Origin: Diphasiastrum complanatum
Lineage: Eukaryota > Streptophyta > Lycopodiopsida > Lycopodiales > Lycopodiaceae
Assembly: GCA_029204225.1 (NCBI GenBank)
Contig: CM055111.1
Location: 44,617,815 to 44,681,814, forward strand
Length of the DNA stretch: 64,000 nt
Direction of reading: 5' to 3'
Positions 23,040-34,157 of the stretch are shown piece after piece. The notes beneath the pieces are model-generated. The model ran no database searches. It had not been told where the DNA came from and saw only the letters and a program-made list of their open reading frames with translations. Position 1 is the first letter of the stretch. Each line of letters starts with the position of its first letter. Both the position numbers and the translations under genes were made by a program.

Positions 23040-24258
23040 TCTAAAACTAAGGGAGGTTTCAAGCTTATAGAATACAGCTGACCAAAAGCGACTTGTAAAT
23101 TTAGGATGTCTATCACTAACTATATCACTTGGCAGTCCATAGAGTCTAAATAATCTTTCCACAAAGATCTGGGCTAAATCTGAAGCCTTAGTAGTTGACT
23201 TGACTGGTATACAAGTAGCTAATTTTGTCAACCTGTCCACCACAACCCAAATAGAATCATTTTGGCGTTGGGTCCTTGGAAGTCCAACCACAAAATCCAT
23301 AGATATACTTTCCCATCGCTTTTGAGGGATATCTAGGAGATGTAACAACCCTCCAGTCTTTAAGCATTCAGCTTTGGCTAACTGACAAGGTCTACATTTA
23401 ACCACATAAGACTCGACAAATGGCTTGAGTTTTGGCCAATAAAACTCTCTTCTGACCAAGTCCAAAGTCTTGTGTACACCTGGATGACCTGCACAAGGAA
23501 CATCATGACACTCATAAAGAATCCGCTTCTTTAACTCATCATCCGTTGGTACACAAATTTTCTCATTTTGAAATAGTAAACCACCTCGGATAGAGAACTG
23601 TTCCGCTATCTTCTTATCTTTCTTAGGAACCTGAGACCCCTGTGAGTAAATCTCAATTATACTCTCATTTTTTCCTGTCTCCACCATCTTCCAAATGGGA
23701 CCAAAATGAGAATCCGATTCATACCTGCCTCTCAATGAAAGATATAGATCAGTGGAAATTTGGGTGAATGAAAGTTCCTATAGTTCACCAATCCGACTAA
23801 GCGCATCCGCAACTTGGTTAGAGCTACCCTTGATATATCGGATCTCATGATCAAATTCTTGCATAAGCTCAGCCTAGTGAGCTTTATGACCTGTCAGATC
23901 GTTCTGATTAGAAAAGTACTTTCGAGTCTAGTGATCTTTATACACTATAAACTGACTACCATAAAGGTAATGCATCCAAGCTTTAAGTGCATGCATCACA
24001 ACAAATTACTCCTTCTCCTGAGTTGTGTAACGCAACTGAGGCCCCATGAGTTGCTTGCTTTCAAATGCTATCGGCTTATCATCCGATAGAAGAACTGATC
24101 CTATCACCGAATCACTTGCATTAGTTCGCACGACGTAAGGTTTATCAGGATTCGCAATCTGTAAAATAGGAGCTGAAGCAACCATTTGCTTGAGTTTCTC
24201 AAAACATTGGTTCAATTCATCATTCCACTCAATAGGCTCACTAGGTTGACCTACCTCA
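23040..24258 (-). pseudogene. Ty3/gypsy RNase H and integrase fragment
   Basis: On the - strand: RNase H start with LNQCFEKLKQMVASAPIL, VRTNASDSVIGSVLL, PIAFESKQL and YTTQEKE (the first catalytic Asp is present as NASD). Stops follow in the rest of RNase H. Then comes an intact 238-codon frame with the integrase zinc region (HDVPCAGHPGVHKT ... CRPCQLAK) and core ISMDFVVGLP and DIVSDRHPKF, giving two of the DD35E acids. The frame leaves the family after KLETSL near 23050, before the catalytic Glu. Both ends are cut (near 24258 and 23040), so it is an internal fragment. Confidence 0.88.
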
Positions 24259-24956
24259 AGAAGGAGTGCATTTCATCCTAGATGCTTCACCATATTGTAG
24301 AATCTAACTACAAGTTAGATAAAGTGCCATTAGAGACTTATAACTGGTTCAAGATAGTCTTTGGAGAATTGAAGAGAGCCATTAAGAGAAATTCCAAGCA
24401 GCAGTTTGTTGTTGGCCCTCTTATCTCCACCATTGCTACCTCGTACCTTGACAACAAAATCTATGGGTTTCATGTTGTCGCCGTGCTTTCTATTTATGAA
24501 GAAGCACCAGCTAAATCCTCCCAGCAAGCTTCGAGTTCACATAGTCGCCGACACGTACGCAACAAAGTCGTAATTTTTGACTCGCCTCCCGCGTCACGTC
24601 CCCGTACTAGGTAATCAACACCAACTGTGCTACCCCCCTCCCGCTGCCACATGCTTTGCACTACCCGTTCTCCCATCCATTGATGCTTCCCTAGTCTCCG
24701 CTTCCTCACAAGGATAGTTTGTGACCATTGGAGAAACAATTCCAATCACAGCTGCCCAGGCCGTCTCATCCCACAAACGCAAGCTATCTCATCAAATACA
24801 CAGACCTTCATGGATATGTTCGCTGATTCCGATTCTTTGGAGAAAAATGGACTTTTTGTGATGCCTTAGAGCCCATGACCCTTTGAACCCCAATCCCCTG
24901 GAAAAGGATTCGAACAATTCCATGATACCACTACAATTTTTTATTCATCCTTTCAG
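24259..24956 (+). other. Unassigned sequence with a 110-codon frame
   Basis: A frame at 24282-24614 reads MLHHIVESNYKLDKV and ends in a basic, Ser-rich tail. No domain is recognised and there is no second copy in the window. It may be the start of the degenerate + strand element that continues to 27153. Confidence 0.3.
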
Positions 24957-25697
24957 ATGGATCAACAAGATCAAGTAGACCAGGCACCAGATACTATTCG
25001 GGTCATTCATGCAGTTAAATCATCGAAGCACTTCGATGTCACGATGTTTAACAAATATGAAGAAGCAGACCTCTTTGAAAAAGAACTAGAGCCACAAGCA
25101 AGATCTCAATGCCAAACAAGCACCACACCGGCAGTTACTGTTCCTGCTACTACTGCTGTCACAATCGCAACACCCGTGGTTTCCAGTGACGCTCTTGATT
25201 TAGTCACTAACCTTGCGCGAGTGATCTAGACCATGGTGTAGGTCGTCAAACAACATGAAGCAAAGTCCGAAGCTGAGATGAAGAAAGCCCAACAATCAGC
25301 TGAGCAATTGGAAGGCTATGTGGTGACTCTTCAAAATACACTCACGACCGCACAGGATCAAGTGGACAAGGCTGTCCAAGATGCCAAACAACAAGTGTTG
25401 ATGTTATAGGGATGATTGGACATGGCTGTGCTTGATCGAGAGCATCTTCAAGGTGAATTGGACGCAACAGTCCTCGAAAGAGACACGTACCTGCAAACTC
25501 AAGTACCTGATCGTCGTGTCTCACCCACATAGATTAGGTTGTTCAAGAAGGTTGAAACCTATCAAATTTCATTGGCACAATTCCAAGAGTGCTTCGATAA
25601 GTTCAAACGTACGGCATCGACAGAGCTGGCCAAGGCAAAGGACATTATCAAAGATTATGAAAAGGCGACTGCTCAAGTTTTAGAGTTGAATCCCTAG
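24957..25697 (+). pseudogene. Coiled-coil retroelement-like frame, broken
   Basis: Starts MDQQDQVDQAPDTIRVI. After a Thr/Val/Ala-rich linker it gives KSEAEMKKAQQSAEQLEG and TLTTAQDQVDKAVQDAKQ, with heptad-like patterning, then more charged sequence to about 25697. There are at least four in-frame or frame-shifting breaks. It precedes a gypsy protease region on the same strand, so it may be a degenerate gag N-terminus; this is inference. Confidence 0.45.
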
Positions 25698-25794
25698 ATT
25701 CTAGTTTCGGTTATGCCGCAATTCTCAACAGCACATCAAATTGACGAACAAGTGGATACAGACATGGATCAAGGGGGAGATGCTGAAGAAGTTA

Positions 25795-25900
25795 CGAAAC
25801 CACAGGCCACAGAAATTTTCAGGTTCCTTGTTCGCTTGTCCATGGAAATCTTCTAAGGCTTTGATCTTTTCATCAAATTGCGCTATAGCATGATGAAAAT
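25795..25900 (-). pseudogene. Short gypsy gag fragment related to the left-edge element
   Basis: The - strand encodes AQFDEKIKALEDFHGQANKE, nearly the same as the left-edge gag segment (LQFDEKIKALENFHGEANKE, about 230-330). It is embedded in the + strand element, so it is a small insertion or filler. Confidence 0.75.
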
Positions 25901-26102
25901 GATCAACTTCCTTTATTACCCAGAAGATCATCAAGAACTAGCAGACCACCTAATAGGTATATCGATGAGTCTACAGCTTACCTTGTTTAGAAGCCGACGA
26001 CTGTCGACGAAGAGGCGCTCAGGCAGCCCGATTTGAATCTCTAGAAAGAAGTATATATGGATAAAGAGTATTCATCTCTTATCAAGAACCAGACATGGAC
26101 GA

Positions 26103-27153
26103 TTGTCGAATTACTTGCCAACAAGCAAGATGGATATTACATTGGGAGAATTTCTTAAGCTGGTGCTGAGAGCAAAAGAAGTATTAGCGGAAAAGTTAAT
26201 TCAAATTGAACCAGCAATCCATCATGAGCCACTCTTTTGTGCCGCATTTGAAGAATCAAGTGAAGTGCTCAATGTAGGAGCAACATGGGAATGTGATCAA
26301 CGAAACATCACCCTGTCGATACAACATAGACAATTTGGTAAAAAAGCATCCGTGATAGATGGAGGTTCAGGAGTTAACCTGATTTCAACAAAGCTATGTG
26401 CAAGGTGGGGCCTTACCAAGATAAAACCTGCAACTTTTGTCATTAAGCTAGTTGATCAAACAATAGTCCCCGTCCTAAGGGGATGGTAGAAGATATACTT
26501 GTCAAAATTGGCTCAGAGTTTAGTTTATTATTACTTTTGTATTAATGGACTTACCAAACGCACCGAATATTTACCGTGTCTTATTGGGCCATCCATGGTT
26601 ACGAGTTGCACAAGTAATTCATAACTGGGGCACCGGAAAAATTACTTTTGAGAATTGTGAGCGTGCAGTCAAAGTTGATCCAATCACTTGGAATATCAAG
26701 CCAGTAGTCCAAAAAGAGGATAATGATTCATCAACAACGGATCATACCTGTGATCGAAAAGTGAAGACTCTCGGAGTTCACCATGACTCTCAAACTGATA
26801 CTATCAATTGGAACCAAGCTCTTGCAACAATGGATTGTACAGCAAGCTATATGTGTCAACGAAATAATCAAACCGAATTGAGTGAGATTCGTTTACCAGA
26901 TCGAACTTTGGATACACAGATTACTTTTTTATTGAACATGATGAACATAGCTTGGATATCAACAGATCCAATTCTAGATTCGATTGAAGTTGATCTAATT
27001 CATGTGATTCATGCCTTGACTTACAATGAAGATGTAGAGCTTACAGATGAGCCGCAATTCCCAATCACATGGATTCTACGAGATTTGGAGTTGGAGATAT
27101 TCTGGATGAAAGTTTGCGTAAAACGTGAAAATAAAAGTTCTTCACATGGATAA
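26103..27153 (+). pseudogene. Gypsy-type aspartic protease region
   Basis: A first frame to 26486 contains KASVIDGGSGVNLISTKLCA, where the usual D-(S/T)-G protease triad reads D-G-G, then a TAG. The following frame (26545-27150) has YRVLLGHPWLRVAQVIHNWG, the stretch that follows the protease in many plant gypsy elements. It then runs 150 residues without further recognisable motif. The order is right but no RT follows. It is a degenerate gag-protease module. Confidence 0.7.
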
Positions 27154-27284
27154 CTTCAAGAACTTTATTTCAGTAACATAAGTGCAAAAAAGATCTCCCT
27201 GTGTCATAGCTAGTGGAAAACTGAAGACGTCCCATCGCTGAAGTACTGATTGCTCTTCTAACTGTCCCCTACATATCGATCAAG

Positions 27285-27382
27285 ATCTATAAAAGTTTAA
27301 TTTTTTGACTGGTAGATCATTCTTGTTGCCGCAATCTATAAAAATTTAATTTTCTAACTGGTAGATCATTCTTGTTGTCGCA
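27285..27382. repeat. 49-bp tandem duplication
   Basis: Units 27285-27333 and 27334-27382 share ATCTATAAAA(G/A)TTTAATTTT and CTGGTAGATCATTCTTGTTG, with a few substitutions. The corresponding region of element A has one unit, so the duplication arose in copy B. Confidence 0.85.
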
Positions 27383-28131
27383 GCTTTGCCCTTCCTTTCC
27401 TCTGAAATCTGAGAATCATTTTTTCTTTCCTGCTCCCGAACCAGAGATTACTGAGTTTGGATTGTTAAGATTGAACGAGCCAGATCTTTTGTTTGAGCTT
27501 TGGAAATATTTATCATGGAGAGTGGAAAAGCTAGGTCGTTTTAGAAGGCGCTCAATTTATCGGATATTTCAGCATCTCCTAGGGGTGCAAGGAGTTTGGT
27601 AGAGGAGTCTTTGGCAAGTTCAATGGAAGCATCGATCATGTACAGGCGAATAAAGAGAAAAGTCAGGTGTGATTTCACTACATACCTAGCAAGTTTATGA
27701 AGCCACACAAAAAAAGCGTTTATCTGATTTTAAAGGAAAGCACCGGGAAAAAACTTACCAAGATTATTCATTATGAACTAGATGGAATGGTCAAACCAGA
27801 TGATAGAGGAACTATTTTTGTATTTTTCACCACATCTACATTTGAAAAAAGGTCTTTTCCAGTTCCAGATCTTGGCTTGGTGTAAATTCATTTTGTTAAA
27901 GCCGGTTTCAAATTGGCCTCTGGTTCGAGCCTAGGTTTGCTTAGAGGGACATTGAGAAGGTTCAAATTTGTTCATACGAATAATGGTGTCGAAGGCTACA
28001 GGGGTCTCAAGAGAAGGGTTTTTATGCAGGACGGCCAACTTGCATACTTCTATCTCTTTTTCTGTCAGATGAGTCATCATAATCCAAAGGGGTGCGAGGA
28101 AGTTAATAGATGGTAGAATCCAAAGTTTATA
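27383..28131 (-). pseudogene. Element B, 3' part of the gag-like frame
   Basis: The reverse complement parallels element A from about 21282 to 22010: YKLWILPSINFLAPL, MTHLTEKEIEVCKLAVLHKN, PVAFDTIIRMNKFE, HQAKIWNWKRPFFKCRCGEK and IDASIELAKDSSTKLLAPL. It contains several stops. In some blocks copy B keeps a better frame than A (for example after HLTEKE), so comparing the two recovers the family. The block ends at 28131, where the gypsy LTR begins. Confidence 0.7.
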
Positions 28132-29211
28132 TTTTACAAGTAGAAGTGAGGAAGTCCTCCAAATCCAAGGTAGAGCTTCCAAATGTCCTCCAAGCAACCT
28201 GCAAGCTTCAAGATGCTCCCCAACTCCAAGCTAGGATGCCTCCACCTGCAAGTAAGGATCTGCAAGTCTCCAAGGATCTCTCCTCCACCTATGTCCCTAC
28301 TCTTTAAACACAAAGATAGATAACAAGCTGGCCTCAAGTATTCACCACCCAACCATAGCTACATCCAAGCTCCAAGCAAGACCTATCTAGCACCCCCTTG
28401 CTAACCATAAACAAATCACAAGCATACCACAACACTCCATAGCATTCTCAAGATCCAAACCCTACTTATGTCCCATACCATAAGCAAGATCCAAACCTCA
28501 AGCATACTACCACAAAAAGCACTCTACACACTAGTAGCAACACTAGAGCATAAGCAAAGCAAAGAAGAGAGATCTCCCCCTCCCAATGGGCTCCCTACTA
28601 CCCTCATATAGATGGCCCATGGACCCCTCCGATGCACTATGGAGTTCCATGCTCATCCAATGAGAGAGAGAGAGAGAAGCCTAGGGGAGTTAAAGAATCT
28701 CCAAGAGCCTCCATAGGCTTATGGAATGTCAAGAGACTCCTTCCATAACCTATGACTCTTTGAATGCCTTTCTTGTGGGAGTTGGGAACTCAATGGACAC
28801 TTTAGAGGGGCGCCCTCCTACTAGGTCCCATTGCCCAAGTTGTGCAAGTATACTTTGGTCCTAGACCAATAAAGTGATATGGTTCAAGGTTGAGGCCCAA
28901 GGTTTAGAAAAATAGTCATCCAATGACTTTCTATCACCTCTCTAGGTTCCATACCTCCATCCAAGGCATACACCTACTTGCCCTTAACCAAGGACACTAG
29001 TACCTTAATCTAAGACACCTACCCTTAATACTAAGGGTACACCTTATCCAAGGGTCACGTGACTCCATACCTCCAACTAATGTATAGTCACTTGCCTGTC
29101 CTTATCCAAGAGCACATACCCTTAATCCTAAGGGTACCTTGCCATTTAGCCCCCAACACTAAATGGACTTTTAGGGGTCTAAAGTACTGCTAGTTACATA
29201 GGTATGTAACA
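28132..29211 (-). repeat. 3' LTR of the concatemer, about 1080 bp
   Basis: On the - strand it starts TGTTACATACC right after the polypurine tract, and ends CTTGTAAAA, the same end that precedes the PBS in the other copy. It contains a short GA run (28659-28678) and TATA-like CTATATGAG near 28605. Confidence 0.75.
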
Positions 29212-29227
29212 TTCCTTCCCCCTAAAC
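29212..29227 (-). other. Polypurine tract
   Basis: The - strand reads GTTTAGGGGGAAGGAA immediately before the LTR start. The same tract occurs at 30941-30956 beside the second LTR. Confidence 0.75.
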
Positions 29228-29287
29228 TTAAATTTTTCCTTGTAGGAAAAAATTTGGAAAATTCTTCTGGAAATCAGCCTCCTTTTC

Positions 29288-30104
29288 CTAGGTATCCTCC
29301 TCTTCTGATTTGCCCCTCCACCTGACTAAAAATTCCCGAAGCACTCTACTTCGTAGAGTTCTCTGCCATCTATTAACAATCGCCTCAGGTTCAGGTGGTC
29401 CACTCACAGACTCATCACGAAGAAGTTCCACTAGATCTTCCACAGGGACCAGGGTCTCCCCAACACCCAACGAGGGTTTCAACTTACTAACGTGAAAAAC
29501 AGGATGAATTCCAACGTTAGTTGGAAGGTCTAGTTTGTATGCAACCTTGTTTATCACTTGGATAACCTTAAAAGGACCGCAATACCTAGGCACAAACTTT
29601 GCACACTTAATAGTTTTCAAGCCCCTAGAGTGACTATGGACTCTCAAAAACACCCAGTCGTTGACCATGAATACCTTGTGCTTCCGAGATAGATCAGCAT
29701 AGTGCCTTGCCCTGTCCTAGACACTTCTTATGCTATCTTTAGCTAGCTGGAACATTTCTTGCATATTCGGCTACGGCTTGCACCCGTAGGTTTTTCATGC
29801 CAACACTAATTGGTGATCGAGGTTGAAAACCATACATAAGCATGAAAGGGCTGAATCCGGTCACTGAATGTTTTGCACTGTTATATGCAAATTCCACTAG
29901 TGGAAGGTACTGTTCCCAATCAAACTGCCGATGGCCCACATATGCTCGAAGCATATCCTCCATCATCTGATTGGTCCTTTCTGTTTGACCATCTGATTCC
30001 GGATGATCTATAGAACTCAAACTTAAAGTTGTTTCCAACTTTTCAAATATTGCTTGCCAAAAATTCCCAGTGAATTTTGGGCCATGGTCACTGACAATAT
30101 CGCA
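29288..30104 (-). pseudogene. Gypsy integrase C-terminal half with chromodomain-like end
   Basis: The - strand gives the last part of the integrase core, with DHPESDGQTERTNQ (catalytic Glu) and FAYNSAKHSVTGFSPF. A stop and shift follow near 29740-29700. Then come the C-terminal fold CAKFVPRYCGPFKV and HPVFHVSKLKPSLG, and EFLVRWRGKSEEEDT, which resembles the first strands of a chromodomain. All domains upstream are missing because the leader is joined directly to the integrase. Confidence 0.85.
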
Positions 30105-30662
30105 AGATCAGAATTTCATAATGACAAAAAATAGAACTTCAAAACTTGTTTTATGCACAAAGTTATACTACAATTCCCTTCCTACATTGCCATTTTCACG
30201 AAACTAGGAGATAGAAAGGTGTAACTAATGAAGTTTGAATGAAAACATCACTTTTCAGATCTGATTTTCAGATTTAGAGGTCTGAAAAACAAAACAAAAT
30301 GAAAATCAGAACTTCAAACACTTCATTTATGCAAAAAAAACACTAGTTTTTTGAATCAATCTTTTTGCCAAAAAAAGTTTGTGTATGTAGAGGAAGACTT
30401 TCTCTACCCATCCCACAAATCTTTTTTCAGAACTTTTAAAAACCCAAAGTCCACTTTAAAACTTCTCTAACATGATAACAAATCAGCCCCTAAACAATTC
30501 TATAAGCATCACTACTCTCTTCCAAAGAGAACTAGATTCAGAGGGTACTTCAACTACAAGCTTCCTACAACTAGAAAAGCCTATAATCTTCTCCAAAAAA
30601 AATTTAGTTGGTGATCTTAATAGAACTTGAAGAAGGTTAGAAAGGTTACCATCCTTTGTCTA

Positions 30663-30674
30663 GCTCTGATACCA
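30663..30674 (-). other. Primer-binding site, tRNA-iMet type
   Basis: The - strand reads TGGTATCAGAGC one base inside the LTR end, the standard initiator-Met PBS. Confidence 0.85.
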
Positions 30675-30675
30675 C

Positions 30676-30940
30676 TTTTACAAGTAGAAGTGAGGAAGTC
30701 CTCCAAATCCAAGGTAGAGCTTCCAAATGTCCTCCAAGCAACCTGCAAGCTTCAAGATGCTAAGGGTACACCTTATCCAAGGGTCACGTGACTCCATACC
30801 TCCAACTAAGGTATAGTCACTTGCCTGTCCTTATCCAAGGGCACATACCTTTAATCCTAAGGGTACCTTGCCATTTAGCCCCCAACACTAAATGGACTTT
30901 TAGGGGTCTAAAGTACTGCTAGTTACATAGGTATGTAACA
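30676..30940 (-). repeat. Internally deleted LTR, about 265 bp
   Basis: Both ends match the 1080-bp LTR, but about 815 bp are missing. The join falls at AAGATGCT/AAGGGTAC near 30757, with a 2-bp CT overlap between the two breakpoints (28217 and 29033 in the full copy). Confidence 0.8.
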
Positions 30941-31171
30941 TTCCTTCCCCCTAAACTTAAATTTTTCCTTGTAGAGAAAAATTTGGAAAATTGTACTGGA
31001 AATCAGCCTCCTTTTCCTAGGTATCCTCCTCTTCTGATTTGCCCCTCCACTTGACTAAAAATTCCCGAAGCACTCTACTTCGTAGAGTTCTCTGCCAGCT
31101 ATTAACAATCGCCTCAGGTTCAGGTGGTCCACTCACAGACTCATCACGAAGAAGTTCCACTAGATCTTCCT

Positions 31172-31455
31172 TCTTCAAATCTTTCGACGAAATCATTGAG
31201 ACGACTATAAAGATTTTCCACTAGACTCAGAGTATCTTTCTTCTTAACAAACTCAAGATAAATCTTAACTCAGTCAATAGTCTCAAGTAAATCAATAAGA
31301 CAAAGAATCTTATCCTCAGGTCCGGCAGAAGAACAAGTGACCCTATCAGTTTGAATGATAAAATTATGCATTCCAACGATCTTTTTCATACAGCAAATCA
31401 AGTCTGAACAAAATGGTTAGGCGGAGGAAGGGGCTCCCCATAACCCAAAGTAGTA
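31172..31455 (-). pseudogene. Element B, 5' part of the gag-like frame
   Basis: The reverse complement parallels element A from 20700 to about 20995: TTGGGTTATGGGGAGCCCC, then blocks equivalent to PEDKVLCFTNLL, VKMYLEF and NLAGLAEKYE, with many stops. It stops at 31171, where the gypsy sequence begins. About 290 bp of element A between this part and the 28131 part are lost. Confidence 0.65.
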
Positions 31456-31469
31456 GCATCCTGAAACCA

Positions 31470-31830
31470 TCCTGTAGACTAAATCATGCAAACAGGCCTT
31501 TGTTAGCTTATGAATCGGATAAATGATAAGAGCTTCAATACTATCCCAACCAAGGAATAGTTGGATTTACACCACCAAGATGCATAGAGAGAGATACAAG
31601 ACTACACTTAGTTCCTCTTGACAAAACAAGACTGAAGCTCTTTGAAGCCTTTATTCATAATCCAACAAGGTAAAATACAGTTGAAAAGTAAAATACAATA
31701 CTAGAAAGCACCATAAAGCATAACCACTTTCAAGACGTCCCGCTGATACCTGCCACCATCCCACAAAACAAAACAGCTCAAGAGTGAGGAAGACAAGTGT
31801 CATAACTAAATGACAGTTGTTTACGACAGT
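31470..31830 (-). repeat. LTR-like sequence of element B
   Basis: The - strand matches the element A LTR-like segment over its length, including CACTTGTCTTCCTCAC, GGGATGGTGGCAGGTATCAGC and CGATTCATAAGCTAACA. The TGGTTTCAGGATGC PBS-like site lies at 31456-31469. The outer edge near 31830 is approximate. Confidence 0.55.
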
Positions 31831-32949
31831 TGTTATTCATGTCCAAAAGTTATACTACTTAACAACTTTGAATAGCATTTTAAAACATAGTCCAATCTTC
31901 TCAAACACATGATATTTTAGCTATAGGCCAAGCCATTATATCACCGTATTAGGACGAGTGCCATACTGATTAGCTTATGGGCAATTGGTCCATATCAGTT
32001 CGTTTTAGGCATAGAAGAGTATGAAAAGCTTTACCCGTTAGAGTTATATTTAGCCAAAAGACCTGGTGTGGACACGTGTGCTAGTATTAGAGCAAGTCCA
32101 TGTTATACTGACCCAAGTGACCTTATAGAGTAAGGTATGTCATGCACTACTGTCCATAAACCTGAGCATATCCATGCTTTTCAGTTGTATCTCACCAAAG
32201 GTCTAAAGTGACACTTGACGGGGTAGGGTAAAGCAGTACCATGATGTTATATAGGAATCACATAACAACCATGGTATGTGGACACTGTATTGGATACACA
32301 GATTAAGCTATTTAGTAAGTGATTTCCAATGTCTTTACTAAGTATAAGGGCAAATCCGTGTCATTTTAACCCTTTCATAAAGACAACGTATCTTACGCAT
32401 TTCCATGCTATTTAAGATCGTCTCGTTGGAGCCCTTACCGTGAAGTTTACTGACCAGGGTTTTTCTGAAAGTTTTTCAGGGTTTTTTTTAGCCAAAACCT
32501 TAACCGGTATGTGTGTTGTAGCATTCGTATCTAAATTAGTGATGAAAAACTCATACCTGAATGTTTGCAGACGAAGCTTCTTGAGATGCTGCCATAGTTG
32601 TTTTTCCGTGAAAGTACTATCTTTACCCCATGTTGACAACAAATGTGGTTATTTAGCAACGTTTTCAGAGTTGAAAGGTGTGTAAGCGAAAATGTATTTT
32701 TTGTTTTGTAGAATATCAGTAGAAAGCGTACCTTTGTTTCAAATATGATAACGCTTGGTTCGAGTAAGAACCGGAGTGTAGTAAAAAACCTTGTAATGAT
32801 AGATTTCGCTATACTATCACATGCACCAATAGTCATTCAGTTTACTAGAATAAGAGTTGCAAAACATAATGAAACGTTATTGTGAAAGTATCAATATTTT
32901 GTAAGAACAAAGAACTACATTATTTCTATAAAGTAGCCAACAGAGCTTC
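31831..32949. other. No gene seen
   Basis: AT-rich intergenic sequence with short frames only. Several GGTATG and CCATGTT words recur around 31980-32350, suggesting old short repeats, but no unit could be defined. Confidence 0.4.
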
Positions 32950-33520
32950 TTCTATCCATCCCTCGATAGTAGAAGAGAGAGTTTAGAAACCATAAAGCAA
33001 AGGTAGAATAAGTTTGTGAGTTGTCCATCACTGGACTATAAGCTACAAATTCACATAACTGGTATACTCTAATGCAAAGAGTTTCCATATATTTTTCTCA
33101 TAGAAACATCCTTAGAGTCCATCGTTGGATTACTAAGATATTTTTTCATAAGAGATGCTTCAAAAAGTGCGATGGAAGGCCTGCTGTCCATCGCAGGAAT
33201 CCTCACATATGTTACACCAAGATTACTCTTAAAAAAGAGAGAGAGGATAGGTTGTCCATCACTGGACTCCCTACCAAATTCTTACCAAAAAATTCCCACA
33301 AAAGAGAAAAAGAAGGCATGTTGTCCATCGCTGGGACAGATGCACATAAGTGTGTATAATTTAAAGCCACAAATCCGTTGTGGATCGGGCAGCTTCAGCG
33401 CATTATTACAGAGCTATATATGCTATACAAATAGCTACACCATTGGCTTATCAATCACCGTTGCCATTAGAGAGCTGTTTAAAAAGTTTTCAGTAGTAGT
33501 AGGCCTCCATCGTTGCCTTC
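32950..33520. repeat. Degenerate repeat with GTCCATC(A/G)CTGG core, period about 70 bp
   Basis: Cores occur near 32956, 33024, 33118, 33188, 33260, 33326 and 33508, most spaced 66-94 bp. Units contain TTGTCCATC(A/G)CTGGAC, then TAC-AA-TTC-type sequence and an A-rich GAGA stretch. The same core word is dispersed at 18600-19095. Confidence 0.7.
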
Positions 33521-34087
33521 TGGGCAGGATGTGCCTCAGTTTAAACATAATAAGCTTATAAAGTGCTCAAAGCTGACCAGCAACTATCATAAACTTGAAA
33601 ACTACTGTAAAAATAGCATCATTCAATGACTAGTTTTCTCATACCATCTAAGAGCATGTAATAGGAGAGCAACCATAGCAAGGAATAGAGAGGAAGAGAG
33701 CATACCAAGTAGATCCTTCTTGCAAGCAACGAATAGGTAGGGCGCACTTTCTGTAGGTGTGAAATCAGAAAATCTCCTCTCAGTGTTGTAAAGAGGAATG
33801 TCGAGAGTTGCAGGTCTATATAGAGTCATATACCAAAGTTTCTCGGAAGGTGTCATGCATTCAAACAAAAGGTGGGAAACTTAAGTTTCCCTACATTATG
33901 GTTGTAGTTTAAAAATCTTTGTAGAGTCCTCTACTACAAAAATTGGTAGTTTTTTTTTAAAAAAAATTGTATAGATTTTCTTCGCTTCCTAAAGAAACCT
34001 TGATTGTAAAAGCTTGGGTAAGTTAGCGTGTGTATTATTCCGTATTTTTGACAGCAAGACAGGGTGAATATGAACAAGGAAGAATCC

Positions 34088-34090
<3 letters not shown>
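33521..34090. other. No gene seen
   Basis: Mixed intergenic sequence. A 81-codon - strand frame (33623-33868) has no recognisable domain and no second copy. Confidence 0.4.

Positions 34091-34152
<62 letters not shown>
34091..34152. repeat. (GA)n microsatellite, 62 bp
   Basis: Perfect AG dinucleotide run. Confidence 0.97.

Positions 34153-34157
<5 letters not shown>

Larger units (their letters stand above)
28132..31171 (-). mobile_element. Rearranged Ty3/gypsy concatemer inserted in element B
   Basis: In - strand order: 3' end of an internal region (31171-30941), an internally deleted LTR (30940-30676), PBS (30674-30663), about 560 bp of leader, a direct join to integrase near 30104, integrase C-terminus and chromodomain-like end (to 29288), PPT, and a full-length LTR (29211-28132). 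The two LTR copies share both ends, and the two internal ends share the sequence from the PPT to GAAGTTCCACTAGATCTTCC. This is the pattern left by unequal recombination between LTRs of tandem or sister copies, followed by deletions. Confidence 0.8.

Noticed and set aside
32412-32836. Overlapping frames of 76-101 codons on both strands
   Set aside because: No recognisable motif; opposite-strand overlap suggests chance.
33072-33561. Frames of 95 and 129 codons
   Set aside because: They run through the 70-bp degenerate repeat and repeat its translation; no independent evidence.
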